In this document: positions 17,248 through 26,121 of the stretch, in pieces
Layout: every line of letters begins with the position of its first letter
Position numbering within the stretch: the stretch's first letter is position 1
Source of the DNA: Blastocatellia bacterium
Lineage (GTDB): Bacteria > Acidobacteriota > Blastocatellia > Pyrinomonadales > Pyrinomonadaceae
NCBI GenBank assembly: GCA_003168335.1
Contig: PMSM01000013.1
Coordinates: 310,001-374,000, forward strand
DNA: 64,000 bases
Reading direction: 5' to 3'
Notes under the pieces: model-generated
The model's input: only the letters and a program-made list of their open reading frames with translations
Database searches by the model: none
What the model was told of the DNA's origin: nothing
Position numbers and translations under genes: made by a program

Positions 17248-19827
17248 TCATTTCGAGTGCCCATAGCTGATCATATTCGCCAGCATGCGGTACGCGCCGG
17301 GCACGCCGCCGCGCAACTCGCGATACCAAACCATGCTGGTGTAGATGTAATGCCCACGGCCGAAATCAGCCACGAGCAACCCACCCTTTAGCGGCGCCTC
17401 GCCGGGATCATTTGATTGCAACAGCGCGTGATACTGCGCGTCCCAGTCCTTCGGATAGTAAAGCCCGCGCTCCTGAATCCAGTTCGCGAAATCCTCCTGC
17501 CCCATCTTGTTGGGAAAGTTAAGCAGCGGATGATCCGGCTCGATGAAAGTTATCGGCGCCGTTTCATCCGTGATGCGTTCATCGCCCAGAATAAGTTTAT
17601 AAGGGGCGAGTTGCGGCCGCTTCCGTCGCTCGTCCGGATTCCACTCGTTCGACTTGTGATAGAACACGATCAGCGTCCCGCCGGCATTCGCATAATCAAG
17701 CAGTTTCTGATTCGCCACGATCAATTCCGGCTGTGATTCATAAACGCGATTGTCGACGATGATCGAAGTGTATTTTGACAAGTCCGCCGTCTTCACTTCG
17801 TCAACGCTTAGTTCTTTTGATTCCACTCCGAGCGCGTTGAGTGCATTCGGCAAGCTGAAATCGAAACCGCGGACGTAACCGACTCGGAGATTGGGTGCGA
17901 CGCGCGCATCTGCGCCTACGAAGGGGACTGCAACCTCGTTCGATCTGCCATCAGTCGTGCGAAAGAGAAGTCTGGCTGCCGGCGCCGAAGGAGTCGCCTC
18001 CTGAGTTGTGACTGGCGGTTGGCCGGAAGTCATTGTAATGGTGGTGGTGCGACGGATCAGCATCGACTCTTTTTTAGATTCATTCGGTAGCGTAATCCTT
18101 ACTTCACGCTTCTCTCCCGGTCCTATCGTCAGAGGCGTCTCATTAATCTTGGTACGTTTTCTTTCCGGAGCGTCGACTGCGATTAGCGCTCCGATCGAAG
18201 TGTGCAGGACACTCTTCTCGTGATTGATGACTTGCAGTGTTAGTGTCTTCGGAACATTGGCTGTCTGAGGAGTGATCACCAGCGCCGACGGACTGATGCT
18301 TGAGATTTCAACAGAAGGGCCGATATCAACCTGCCGACTGAGCTTGAGAAGAGCACCAGCGCCATCAATGTTTAGATAGACCCCAGCGGTCATGAGCTGT
18401 CCAAAAGGATTTTCGTCGTAGAGATGGGCCGACTGAGGTAAATTCACTTTGGCGTCAAGAGGCATCTTGATGTTGCTAGTGACGCTCATCGTTGTTCCAG
18501 GCGAAAGCGTGCGGGACGTTGCGGAGTTTACGCCTGAGTTCTCAGCTGGCATTGATACTCTGTTGACGTTGACAGTCCGCTGGCCAGCATTGGTAAGCTC
18601 AACTGTGAAACTGTTCACGGTGTTAGGGACAAGCACGGATTGACTATGGATGAATCGCATCCGTACTCCTCCTGAAGTTGCCAAAGCCTCGCCAATACGC
18701 AATACCATTCTAAAAACATGCTCGTCAGGATAGGTAACAAGATTGCTTACGGCTCCATATCTGTTCTTGGTTGCGCCTAGCAAAGCCTCGAATACGCGCG
18801 CAGGTTGATCGTTGAACTCAAAAAGCGGTCTTCCGTCGATCGTCGGTGGTCTTATTGCCTTCTCGACATTCTCTGGCAATCGCAACCCATCAAGAAAATT
18901 ATGCGAATCCTTCGGCAGCGGCTCCGCGCCTTTCGCTTCGCGTGTGAGACGATAGCGAGTCAGTGGCAGTTGGCCGGGCCCTGCGCTTTGTCCACTGAAC
19001 GCGCGAAAGCGCGCAGCGAATTCGGCGAATGTCTTTGGCCAGGGGCCTTGTGTCGCGTGCTTTTGCAAAGCGCGCAAAGCTTCTTCCCCGTAAACTACGC
19101 CGCGAACTGGATCCTGTTCGTTCGGATCGATGGTTACTACGGGCGAGTTGTCGGCTGGCGCCTGGGCGTTTCCGCGGGCGCGCACGAAAAGCCTCTGCAC
19201 TTGCCAGACAGTGACGCCGTCCTTCAGCTGTTCAGGAAAGTGTTTCGGATCGGCGGCGGCGTCAAACGCTTCCAGCTCGAGCCGGGCAGTCGCCTGATGA
19301 TGACCGTGGTCTTTGTTAGTAACGGAATGGTTAGTAATGATCACATCGGGACGGAGCTTTCTGATTTCTAAAACCATGCGGCGCAAAGCTTCGTCGTGTC
19401 CCCAGAACTTGAAAGCCTCATCCGCCGATTTCGAATAACCAAAATCTTTCAAGCCGAGGAAGTGCGGTTCCGATCCCTGAATCTCAGCCGCCGCCATTGT
19501 CTCGCGCGCGCGAATCGCGCCCATCTCCTCGTAAAGCTCCGGTCCGATCGCGTTCTGTCCGCCTTCACCGAAAGTCGAAAATAGACTGACCGTGTGTGCG
19601 CCGTACTTGCGGCGCATCACGATCAGAGACGTACCGTCTTCGTCATCAGGATGCGCGGCGATACACATCACGGTCCAGGGATTTGTCAGGTCAAGCAGCG
19701 CCTGATAAAGCGCAATGCGATCTTCCGGGGCTTGTGCGGCGGCTGGTGTTTGCTGTGCGCGCGGTGCGGTTAACAGGAAGGAAACAACCAGGGCCGCAAG
19801 TGCGGTTTGAATAATTTTTCGGTTCAT
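17248..19827 (-). CDS. Secreted PIG-L family deacetylase with C-terminal glutaminase-like domain
   Basis: An 859-residue exported protein. From the ATG at 19827 a signal peptide (residues 5-22, then PRAQQ) is seen; the longer upstream frame adds 18 residues that would hide it. The PIG-L/LmbE zinc site is intact: AHPDDE (residues 58-63) and DHGHHQA about 110 residues later. The middle is beta-rich. The C-terminal 200 residues (SIIVDNRVYESQP, ANAGGTLIVFYHK) look like a class-I glutamine-amidotransferase-like fold. PIG-L enzymes remove N-acetyl groups from sugars; an extracytoplasmic glycan substrate is inferred. Confidence 0.85.
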   Translation of the reverse strand: MNRKIIQTALAALVVSFLLTAPRAQQTPAAAQAPEDRIALYQALLDLTNPWTVMCIAAHPDDEDGTSLIVMRRKYGAHTVSLFSTFGEGGQNAIGPELYEEMGAIRARETMAAAEIQGSEPHFLGLKDFGYSKSADEAFKFWGHDEALRRMVLEIRKLRPDVIITNHSVTNKDHGHHQATARLELEAFDAAADPKHFPEQLKDGVTVWQVQRLFVRARGNAQAPADNSPVVTIDPNEQDPVRGVVYGEEALRALQKHATQGPWPKTFAEFAARFRAFSGQSAGPGQLPLTRYRLTREAKGAEPLPKDSHNFLDGLRLPENVEKAIRPPTIDGRPLFEFNDQPARVFEALLGATKNRYGAVSNLVTYPDEHVFRMVLRIGEALATSGGVRMRFIHSQSVLVPNTVNSFTVELTNAGQRTVNVNRVSMPAENSGVNSATSRTLSPGTTMSVTSNIKMPLDAKVNLPQSAHLYDENPFGQLMTAGVYLNIDGAGALLKLSRQVDIGPSVEISSISPSALVITPQTANVPKTLTLQVINHEKSVLHTSIGALIAVDAPERKRTKINETPLTIGPGEKREVRITLPNESKKESMLIRRTTTITMTSGQPPVTTQEATPSAPAARLLFRTTDGRSNEVAVPFVGADARVAPNLRVGYVRGFDFSLPNALNALGVESKELSVDEVKTADLSKYTSIIVDNRVYESQPELIVANQKLLDYANAGGTLIVFYHKSNEWNPDERRKRPQLAPYKLILGDERITDETAPITFIEPDHPLLNFPNKMGQEDFANWIQERGLYYPKDWDAQYHALLQSNDPGEAPLKGGLLVADFGRGHYIYTSMVWYRELRGGVPGAYRMLANMISYGHSK

Positions 19828-19901
19828 AGAAGTTTCGCGGATTGCGAGGGATAGTTTAACCGCAGAGGCCGCAGAGGTCACGCAGAGCGGAGCAGTACCC
19901 C

Positions 19902-19985
19902 GACCGTAGGGAGGGCGTAACCACGTTGTGATGAAATCAACGTGGGTTGCGACACTGCTAAAAGCACGCCCTCCCTATCGACCAC
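19902..19985. repeat. Inverted repeat between PIG-L gene and ABC permease
   Basis: TAGGGAGGGCGT and ACGCCCTCCCTA form the outer arms. Inside, ACCACGTTG faces CAACGTGGGTT. A further GC-rich block (CCCCACGCGGGCTGCCCGCG) follows to about 20010. No gene is seen in the gap. Confidence 0.7.
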
Positions 19986-20036
19986 CCCACGCGGGCTGCC
20001 CGCGCGGGGACCCCGGTTGGTCGGGCTGCTGCCCCG

Positions 20037-21767
20037 CTATCGCGCCCGGCTTTCCAATCTTCCCGCCACGATCATCACGATCGCAATCATGGCGATCAGG
20101 ATCACGCCATAAGCCGCCGCCGTCCCCAGATTGAAATCGCGCATGGCGGACGCAATGGCGATCGAAACCGGCCGATTGCCCGGCGTGAATACGATCACCG
20201 AGGCCACGTATTCACCCATCGCGATCACGAATACCAATAAGGCACCGGCCAGCGCGCCCGGAGCAACCAGCGGCAAGCGGACGCGCCAGAATCTTCGCCA
20301 CCAGTTCGCCCCCAACACTCCGGCGGCTTCTTCCAGAGCGCGATCAAGTTGTTCGATACTGGCCTGGACGGCGCGCACAACCAGCGGCATGAAGCGCAAA
20401 AAATAAACTACTGGAAGAATCCAGAACGTGCCGACCAGGATGAACGATCCTGTCAATGCATTGGGTTGTCCGTAAGCCTCAGCGATTGACACCGCGACTA
20501 CAGTCCCCGGCAGGGCCCACGGCAGCAGAACCAGAACATTGATCAGACGCTTCCAACGGGTGCGTCTGCCGGTGGCCGTCAGTGCGGTAACACAGAAACT
20601 CCAAACCAGAGCAGCCAGCGTCGCGATGCCTGCCATCAGCAGACTGTTTCCGAAGACGGAGCGCGCGTCCACGTCAGTTGCGAGGTGGGCAAAGTTCGAC
20701 ACGGTGTAGACCGGTGGCAGAGTCTGCGTCGTCCATGAACCATCGCGCGAGAAACTCACCAGCACCAGCGTGGCTATCGGCAACGCCAACAGCAGGCTAA
20801 AAGCAATCGCAGCGCACGCCGCTAACAACCGGCCGAGCCCGCTCCCGATCGTCTGGCGTCGACGAGTAGTACCTTTCATCGCCGCGGCGACGAACCGCCG
20901 CGTGCCTTCGTATCTCTGAAAGAAAATCAGCGCCGCGAGTGAAATGAGCGCGAGCAAAACCGTCTCTGTCAAAGCGATGCTCGTATCGCCCCGCTGGCGC
21001 GCGTTGAAAATTTCCAAAGTCAGTACCCGCACGTTGCCGCCAAACAAAAGTGGCGCGCTGAAACTCGCCATCGAAGTCATAAATGTTAGGAGCGCTGCGG
21101 CTATCAGTGACGGCGTTAATTGCGGCAATGTCACGCGAAGGAGAACTCGCGCGCGTGAGGCGCCGAGACTGCGCGCAGCTTCAGCCAGCCCGGCATCGAC
21201 GCGTTGTAGTCCCGCGCCGGTAAGCACATAGAAGAACGGATACATCGTGTAAGTATGAAACAGCAGCAGCGCACCCCAGCCGCGCAAAGACCACGGGGCC
21301 TTCGATAGATGAAAGACGTGTTGGAGCGATCGGGCAAGTATTCCTGATTCGCCGCACAGAAAAATAAACGCGACCGTGCCCACCAGAGGGGGCAGGACCA
21401 AAGGCAGCGCGGCCAGCGCCGCAAACAAACGCCGGCCGGGAAATGCATAGCGCTCGAATAGAAACGCCAGCGGCACGCCGGCCAGTGCGCATAACAGGAC
21501 CGTTAAGACTGAAAGTGTGATGCTCGTCAACGCCGATTCGACGATGGTGCGTTGTGATAGCACCGCGAAGAAGTTAGCCGGCGACCAGCTGCCGTCGTGC
21601 TGCAGCGCCGCGAGTAAGACGTGTGCGTTTGGATAGATGACCCCGTAAAGCAGAACCAGAGCGATGATCAGGAAGAGGACGGATGTAGAGGGCGCCGGCA
21701 GAGCGAAGCGGCGACGGGGCTTTGGAGTGCGGCGACTCGTCGCCGCTTTTTTCTCTAGTAAATTCAC
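20037..21767 (-). CDS. ABC transporter permease, two fused domains (FbpB/ThiP type)
   Basis: A 576-residue inner-membrane protein made of two binding-protein-dependent permease halves, about 12 membrane segments. Each half has an EAA loop that docks the ATPase: EAARSLGASRARV and EEAAGVLGANWWRRF. This layout is typical of iron(III), thiamine or related anion/cation importers. The ATPase gene lies just upstream. The first about 30 residues (KKAATSRRTPKPRRRFALPAP) are encoded by a dispersed palindromic repeat, so this N-terminus is recent or the true start is further in. The GTG start has no clear ribosome site. Confidence 0.88.
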   Translation of the reverse strand: MNLLEKKAATSRRTPKPRRRFALPAPSTSVLFLIIALVLLYGVIYPNAHVLLAALQHDGSWSPANFFAVLSQRTIVESALTSITLSVLTVLLCALAGVPLAFLFERYAFPGRRLFAALAALPLVLPPLVGTVAFIFLCGESGILARSLQHVFHLSKAPWSLRGWGALLLFHTYTMYPFFYVLTGAGLQRVDAGLAEAARSLGASRARVLLRVTLPQLTPSLIAAALLTFMTSMASFSAPLLFGGNVRVLTLEIFNARQRGDTSIALTETVLLALISLAALIFFQRYEGTRRFVAAAMKGTTRRRQTIGSGLGRLLAACAAIAFSLLLALPIATLVLVSFSRDGSWTTQTLPPVYTVSNFAHLATDVDARSVFGNSLLMAGIATLAALVWSFCVTALTATGRRTRWKRLINVLVLLPWALPGTVVAVSIAEAYGQPNALTGSFILVGTFWILPVVYFLRFMPLVVRAVQASIEQLDRALEEAAGVLGANWWRRFWRVRLPLVAPGALAGALLVFVIAMGEYVASVIVFTPGNRPVSIAIASAMRDFNLGTAAAYGVILIAMIAIVMIVAGRLESRAR

Positions 21768-21832
21768 TTTAGATAATCAGGCTGCGACAGGTCGCAGCCT
21801 TCCAAAGCGCTGACAAGTCAGCGCACTCCAAA
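21692..21832. repeat. Palindrome family D, copy 1 (partly coding)
   Basis: Includes a hairpin GCGGCGACTCGTCGCCGC (21729-21746), the boundary motif TTTGGAGTGCGG, and the inverse AGCGCTGACAAGTCAGCGC ending CACTCCAAA. Bases 21692-21767 are coding for the ABC permease. Bases 21692-21717 are identical to 43727-43752. Confidence 0.85.
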
Positions 21833-21843
21833 TAAGACGCGCC

Positions 21844-22953
21844 TCATGATTCTGATAGCAGTTCCATGCGATCGACGGGCAACGTCACCACGCATTCATG
21901 GCCGATCCTAAATCCCTCTGCTTGCAATACCAGCGCCTCCAGTTTCAAACCATTCGCATCCAACGTAATCGTCGTGGTTGCCCCGCTGAATTCAAGATGT
22001 TCAATTCGCGCGGCCAGCCTATTGCCGGCTTCCGACCCGTCCTGATCTTTTGAAACCGTGATGGCTTCCGGTCGAATCGCGAGCAGGCAGGGCTTGTTCA
22101 CCGCCAGACGCATTAACTGATCGTGTCTCGCACTGACGATCAACGTATGACCACCTTCCAAAGTCTTGAACCTCGTCGATGGGTCGTTGCTCGAAGTCAG
22201 ACGCAGGGCGCGAATCAGATTATTGCGGCCCAGGAATTTTGCGACAAAGACGTTCGCCGGATTTTCATAGAGCTCGCGCGGCGCACCGACCTGATGAACT
22301 CGACCTTCACTCATCACCGCGATGCGATCGCAAAGGGCGAATGCTTCTACCTGATCGTGTGTGACGTAAACGGCCGTCAGGTCAAGCCGCTTGACCAGCG
22401 CGCGCAATTCGCGGCGCGTGTCTTCGCGCAGCGCGACGTCCAGATTTGAAAGTGGTTCATCAAACAGGAGCAGGGACGGCTCGATGGCAATCGCGCGGGC
22501 GATGGCCACGCGTTGTTGCTGCCCGCCGGAAAGCTCATCAACGCGGCGCGTGCCGAAGCCGGGAAGCTGGACGAGGTCGAGGGCTTGCTCGACGCGCTCC
22601 TGTAATGAGCCCTCCCTCACGGTCGGGCTAATGCCCCGGCCGCCGCGCGCACGCAGACCAAACGCCACGTTTTCAAAAACATTCAAGTGCGGGAAGAGCG
22701 CGTAGTTTTGAAAGACCATGCCAAAGCCACGCCGCTCCGGCTGAAGAGTAGTTATGTCGCGCCCTTCGAATTCGACCGTGCCTCCATCCGGCGCTTCCAA
22801 TCCGGCAATGATGCGCAGCGTCGTCGTCTTGCCACAACCGGACGGGCCGAGCAAGCCAAAGAACTCACCGCGCTCGACCGCGACCGAAACATCGGCGACC
22901 GCTGCTGTGGCGCCAAAGCGTTTGGAGATATTGTTAAGAGAGAGGAGCGGCAT
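21844..22953 (-). CDS. ABC transporter ATP-binding protein (FbpC/PotA-like)
   Basis: A 369-residue ATPase that energises the fused permease encoded just downstream (76 nt). Walker A is GPSGCGKTTT (residues 36-45), the Q-loop lies before FQNYALFPH, the signature is LSGGQQQR, Walker B is LLLFDEPLSNLD, and the switch is VTHDQ. A C-terminal TOBE-like extension (about 250-369) marks the CUT1/iron/spermidine subgroup. No substrate-binding protein gene is nearby, so the substrate is undetermined. Confidence 0.9.
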   Translation of the reverse strand: MPLLSLNNISKRFGATAAVADVSVAVERGEFFGLLGPSGCGKTTTLRIIAGLEAPDGGTVEFEGRDITTLQPERRGFGMVFQNYALFPHLNVFENVAFGLRARGGRGISPTVREGSLQERVEQALDLVQLPGFGTRRVDELSGGQQQRVAIARAIAIEPSLLLFDEPLSNLDVALREDTRRELRALVKRLDLTAVYVTHDQVEAFALCDRIAVMSEGRVHQVGAPRELYENPANVFVAKFLGRNNLIRALRLTSSNDPSTRFKTLEGGHTLIVSARHDQLMRLAVNKPCLLAIRPEAITVSKDQDGSEAGNRLAARIEHLEFSGATTTITLDANGLKLEALVLQAEGFRIGHECVVTLPVDRMELLSES

Positions 22954-22990
22954 GGTTTACGATTTCTTAAAGCGTCCAGTTAAGTCGAAG

Positions 22991-23122
22991 TTTGGAGTGC
23001 GCTGACTTGTCAGCGCTTTGGTACGCAGCGATTTGTCGCGGCAAGGCTGGCTAGTCCGGCTTCTAAGCTGGCCGCGACCAGTCGCGGCCTACCAAAGCGG
23101 TAACAAGTTACCGCACTCCAAA
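22991..23122. repeat. Palindrome family D, copy 2 (full composite)
   Basis: Bounded by TTTGGAGTGCG and CGCACTCCAAAG in inverse orientation. Inside are CTGACTTGTCAG, CAGCGATTTGTCGCG, GGCCGCGACCAGTCGCGGCC and GCGGTAACAAGTTACCGC hairpins. It fills most of the gap between the ATPase and EEP genes. Confidence 0.88.
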
Positions 23123-23142
23123 GTCTCGGCAATTCTGGAGCG

Positions 23143-23958
23143 TTATCTCAGCTCCAGGTCAGCTACAACTGGCACGTGATCGGAAGCCTGCGTGTTGACT
23201 ATCCACGCGCGTTTGGTCCGCACGCGATCGGTTGAGCGAAAGAAAATGTAATCGATTCGCTTTGCCGGTTTGTCCGCGGGATAGCTAAAGCCCTCTGCGG
23301 TGCTGCGACTTTCAATCCAGGCGTCGCCGAATTGATAACGCATCAGCTGATAAGTGTGGCCGGCGGGGATGTCGTTGAAATCGCCGACCACGATCAGCGG
23401 ACCCTTAACATCTTTCAGAGCGCTCAAGAGCTGTTGCGCTTCGAACAGCCGACCGTCGTCGTACTGGTAATCGAGGTGCGTGGTAACAAAGGTAAGCAGA
23501 CGGCCGTGAACGCTCACTTCCGCGCGAATAACACCACGGCGCTCGGCTTCGCGCGTGTTTTGAAACAGGCGGTGATCAGTGGCCCTGATCGGAAAGCTGG
23601 AAAGAATCGCCACGCCATATTGTCCGCCCTGATAGCGCAGATTAAAGGCAAACGCATAGTCCATCCGCGTCAACTTTGCCAGTTCGGCGATCTCATCAAT
23701 CCGCTGCGTGCGAGTAACGCCGCGATCGACTTCCTGCAAGCCAACCAGATCCGGCCGTTGGGCATTGATAACGCCGGCAATACGCGGCAAGTCAAGCTTC
23801 TTATCCATGCCGACGCCGACGTGGATGTTGTAGGTCATCACCCGCAGCGTTCGACTTGAGGCGCGCGGTGCGACAGAGGTTCGCGCTGCCGGGGAGCTAA
23901 ACATAAATGCGCCGGACAGCGCGATCAGCAGTACAGAAAAGAGAGACCTGCGCAGCAT
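23143..23958 (-). CDS. Secreted endonuclease/exonuclease/phosphatase family protein
   Basis: A 271-residue exported EEP-fold phosphodiesterase. A signal peptide (residues 5-22) precedes the catalytic domain. Motifs: MTYNIHVG, LVGLQEVDRG (metal-binding Glu), VVGDFNDIP (catalytic Asp/Asn) and the C-terminal SDHVPV (Asp-His pair). Substrates in this family range from DNA to sphingolipids and inositol phosphates, so only hydrolysis of a phosphodiester outside the cytosol can be claimed. The CDGSH gene lies 15 nt upstream on the same strand. Confidence 0.85.
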   Translation of the reverse strand: MLRRSLFSVLLIALSGAFMFSSPAARTSVAPRASSRTLRVMTYNIHVGVGMDKKLDLPRIAGVINAQRPDLVGLQEVDRGVTRTQRIDEIAELAKLTRMDYAFAFNLRYQGGQYGVAILSSFPIRATDHRLFQNTREAERRGVIRAEVSVHGRLLTFVTTHLDYQYDDGRLFEAQQLLSALKDVKGPLIVVGDFNDIPAGHTYQLMRYQFGDAWIESRSTAEGFSYPADKPAKRIDYIFFRSTDRVRTKRAWIVNTQASDHVPVVADLELR

Positions 23959-23973
23959 CGAAACTGCCCCGGT

Positions 23974-24210
23974 CTATTCGGCGGCCTCTGGTTCGGCGCT
24001 TGCCGGGTTGATAGTTTCAGCCGCCTGAAAACCAATCTGGCTGTGGGTGCCGTCGCAGAAAGGCTTGTTCGATGAAGCTCCGCACCGGCACAAGGCAATC
24101 TTCGGCCGGTCATCGGTGGGAATCTTATTTCCCGCGGTGTCGTAAATCTCGACCGGGCCTTCGACAAGATAAGGTCCATTTGGTTTCGGACGAATAGTGA
24201 CGTCTGCCAT
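23974..24210 (-). CDS. CDGSH iron-sulfur domain protein
   Basis: A 78-residue single-domain CDGSH protein. The [2Fe-2S] ligands are Cys41, Cys43, Cys52 and His56 in CRCGASSNKPFCDGTH, exactly the 3Cys:1His spacing. Such proteins act in iron-sulfur or redox handling. AGGAG lies 7 nt before the ATG, a strong site. It is probably the first gene of a two-gene unit with the EEP protein. Confidence 0.93.
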   Translation of the reverse strand: MADVTIRPKPNGPYLVEGPVEIYDTAGNKIPTDDRPKIALCRCGASSNKPFCDGTHSQIGFQAAETINPASAEPEAAE

Positions 24211-24294
24211 TGTTCACTCCTGATAGATTTGTTCTTGAAATTGCCCGGCCATTCTAACACGTCGTTGCGGCGAGAGCGGGGCCAAGCCCGTTTT

Positions 24295-24420
24295 GCTGGG
24301 AGCGCGGACGTCCCGTCCGCATTGAGTGCGTAGCGCGAAGAAGTTGGTTGCCAGTTCCTAAACGCCCGAAAGAAGTGCGCGCCTGCGGCGCTGTGCGGAC
24401 GAGACGTCCGCGCTCCCAGC
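24295..24420. repeat. Composite palindrome family C, copy 2
   Basis: Bounded by GCTGGGAGCGCGGACGTCCC and GACGTCCGCGCTCCCAGC in inverse orientation over 126 nt, with GAGTGCGTAGCGCG and GCGCGCCTGCGGCGC inside. It lies just upstream of the TauE-like gene. Confidence 0.88.
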
Positions 24421-24499
24421 AAAAAAGAGCGTGCCCGCTGTTCTGGTTGCTTTTATGCTGCATCAACAGGCTTTTTCTTTTACACTGTCGCCCACACTT

Positions 24500-25267
24500 A
24501 TGACACCGCTCAATGTCGCCCTGATGTTCGTCGCCGCTTTCTTTGCCGGCGTCGTGAACTCGATCGCCGGCGGCGGCATGTTGCTGGCATTCCCGCTGCT
24601 GATCTGGTTGGGGCTTGATCCCAAAGTCGCGAACGCGACGGGCACGGTTGCGCTATTGCCGGGATTGGTTGGGGGCCTGTTCGGTTATCGCCGTGAGATG
24701 AATGACAGCTCGCTGATTCTGATGCGCCTGGGTGTGATCAGCATCATCGGCGGCGGTGTGGGAGCATGGCTTTTGATTGTCACGCCGTCGCCGGTGTTCG
24801 CGCGACTGGTTCCATGGCTGATTCTGTTTGCGACGATTCTGTTCATGCTGCAGGCGCCGGTGACCCGTTGGTTACATCTGCCGGCCGCCGCAGGTGAATC
24901 GACCAGGGCGTGGTGGATCGGAGCCATGGTGTTTCAGTTCTTCTCGGCCAGTTACGGCGGTTACTTTGGCGCCGGCAACGGTATTCTGATGCTGGCGGCG
25001 ATGGGCCTGCTCGGCTTGCACGATATTCATCGCGCCAACGGGATTAAGAATTTCCTGGGCATCTGTATCAACAGCGTCGCGGTGGTCGCTTTCGCGATTT
25101 CACATCTGGTTTCGTGGCCGAGGGCTTTGCTGATGGCGGTAGGCGCACTGGCCGGGGGCTACGTCGGCGCGCGCACCGCGCGACGCGTCGGGCGCACGTT
25201 CATTCGGCGCGCAATTGTCGTGATTGGATTTGCGATTACGATCGTGATGCTGTGGCGGATGCGTTAG
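24500..25267 (+). CDS. TauE/SafE family membrane permease
   Basis: A 255-residue integral membrane protein with about eight hydrophobic segments and the family's repeated glycine-rich blocks: GVVNSIAGGGMLLAFPLL early and GGYFGAGNGILMLAAMGL in the second half. Family members export sulfite, sulfoacetate or related anions, and the specific solute is unknown. The ATG at 24500 starts at the first membrane helix. An upstream GTG at 24431 would add 23 residues that begin next to a family C repeat and is less likely. Confidence 0.85.
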   Translation: MTPLNVALMFVAAFFAGVVNSIAGGGMLLAFPLLIWLGLDPKVANATGTVALLPGLVGGLFGYRREMNDSSLILMRLGVISIIGGGVGAWLLIVTPSPVFARLVPWLILFATILFMLQAPVTRWLHLPAAAGESTRAWWIGAMVFQFFSASYGGYFGAGNGILMLAAMGLLGLHDIHRANGIKNFLGICINSVAVVAFAISHLVSWPRALLMAVGALAGGYVGARTARRVGRTFIRRAIVVIGFAITIVMLWRMR

Positions 25268-25373
25268 GCGATCCACAGATTACGCAGATGTCACAGATTC
25301 AAAAAGGATTGGAGCATGTCTTATGCAGACAAGTTCTGTTCTGTTTGCTAGTCTGTGCAATCTGCGTAATCGG
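25268..25373. repeat. Inverted repeat (acagattacgcagat type)
   Basis: CCACAGATTACGCAGATGTC faces GTGCAATCTGCGTAATCGG across about 70 nt. It starts a few bases after the TauE-like stop and ends just before the glycosylase gene. Confidence 0.75.
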
Positions 25374-25395
25374 CGGATTCTCTTGAATCGAAAGC

Positions 25396-26001
25396 ATGAA
25401 ACTTCCTCGCGATTTTTACACCCGCTCCGATGTTCTCGAAGTCGCCCGCGATTTGCTTGGCAAGAAGTTGGTGGTCAAAGCTCGGAACGGTGCTCGCGTC
25501 GCCGGCATCATCGTCGAGACCGAAGCCTATCGCGGCCCGGAAGATCGGGCCTCGCACGCATACAACGGCCGTCGCACTACGCGCACTGAGACGATGTACG
25601 GAATTGGCGGTACTGCTTACGTCTACTTCGTCTATGGCATGTACAACCAGTTCAATGTGGTCACGGGCGCCCCGGATACTCCGCATGCGATTCTGGTGCG
25701 CGCCCTCGAGCCGATTGAAGGACTGGACGTTATGCGCCGTCGACGCCGCGGACGATCGGAATATGAATTGACCAGCGGTCCAGGGCGCTTGTGCCTGGCA
25801 ATGGGAATCGATCGCAAATTGGATCAGGCAGATCTGCTCGGCGGACGCGTCTGGATCGAAGCAGGCGCTTCAATCTCTCCGCGACAGATCGCGCGCGGGC
25901 CGCGGATTGGAATTGATTATGCGGAAAAGTGGATCACAAAGCCGTGGCGGTTTTGGGTGCGTGACAATCCGTTTGTGAGCAAGCCGAACAGAGTTAGGTG
26001 A
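25396..26001 (+). CDS. DNA-3-methyladenine glycosylase (AAG/MPG family)
   Basis: Removes alkylated and deaminated purines from DNA to start base excision repair. The 201-residue protein has the AAG-family catalytic block IIVETEAYRGPEDRASHAY (the first Glu activates water), MYGIGGTAYVYFVYGMYNQFNVV, and the late GPGRLCLAMGI. The length is typical of bacterial homologues of human MPG and unrelated to AlkA or Tag. It stands alone, converging with the envelope cluster. Confidence 0.93.
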   Translation: MKLPRDFYTRSDVLEVARDLLGKKLVVKARNGARVAGIIVETEAYRGPEDRASHAYNGRRTTRTETMYGIGGTAYVYFVYGMYNQFNVVTGAPDTPHAILVRALEPIEGLDVMRRRRRGRSEYELTSGPGRLCLAMGIDRKLDQADLLGGRVWIEAGASISPRQIARGPRIGIDYAEKWITKPWRFWVRDNPFVSKPNRVR

Positions 26002-26005
26002 ACTC

Positions 26006-26099
26006 TAAACAAGTTGGTGAGAAGCTTGCATTGAGCCCGCGAAGCGCGGCTTCCACCCGCTGCGCGGGTTTGGAAAGGCAACCCGGATTAACTTGTTCA
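26006..26099. repeat. Nested inverted repeat between convergent genes
   Basis: AACAAGTT and AACTTGTT form the outer arms. Inside are GCCCGCGAAGCGCGGC and CCCGCTGCGCGGGT hairpins. The position between two convergent genes suggests a terminator role as well. Confidence 0.7.
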
Positions 26100-26121
26100 G
26101 ACCTTACTTAACTGAACCTCG

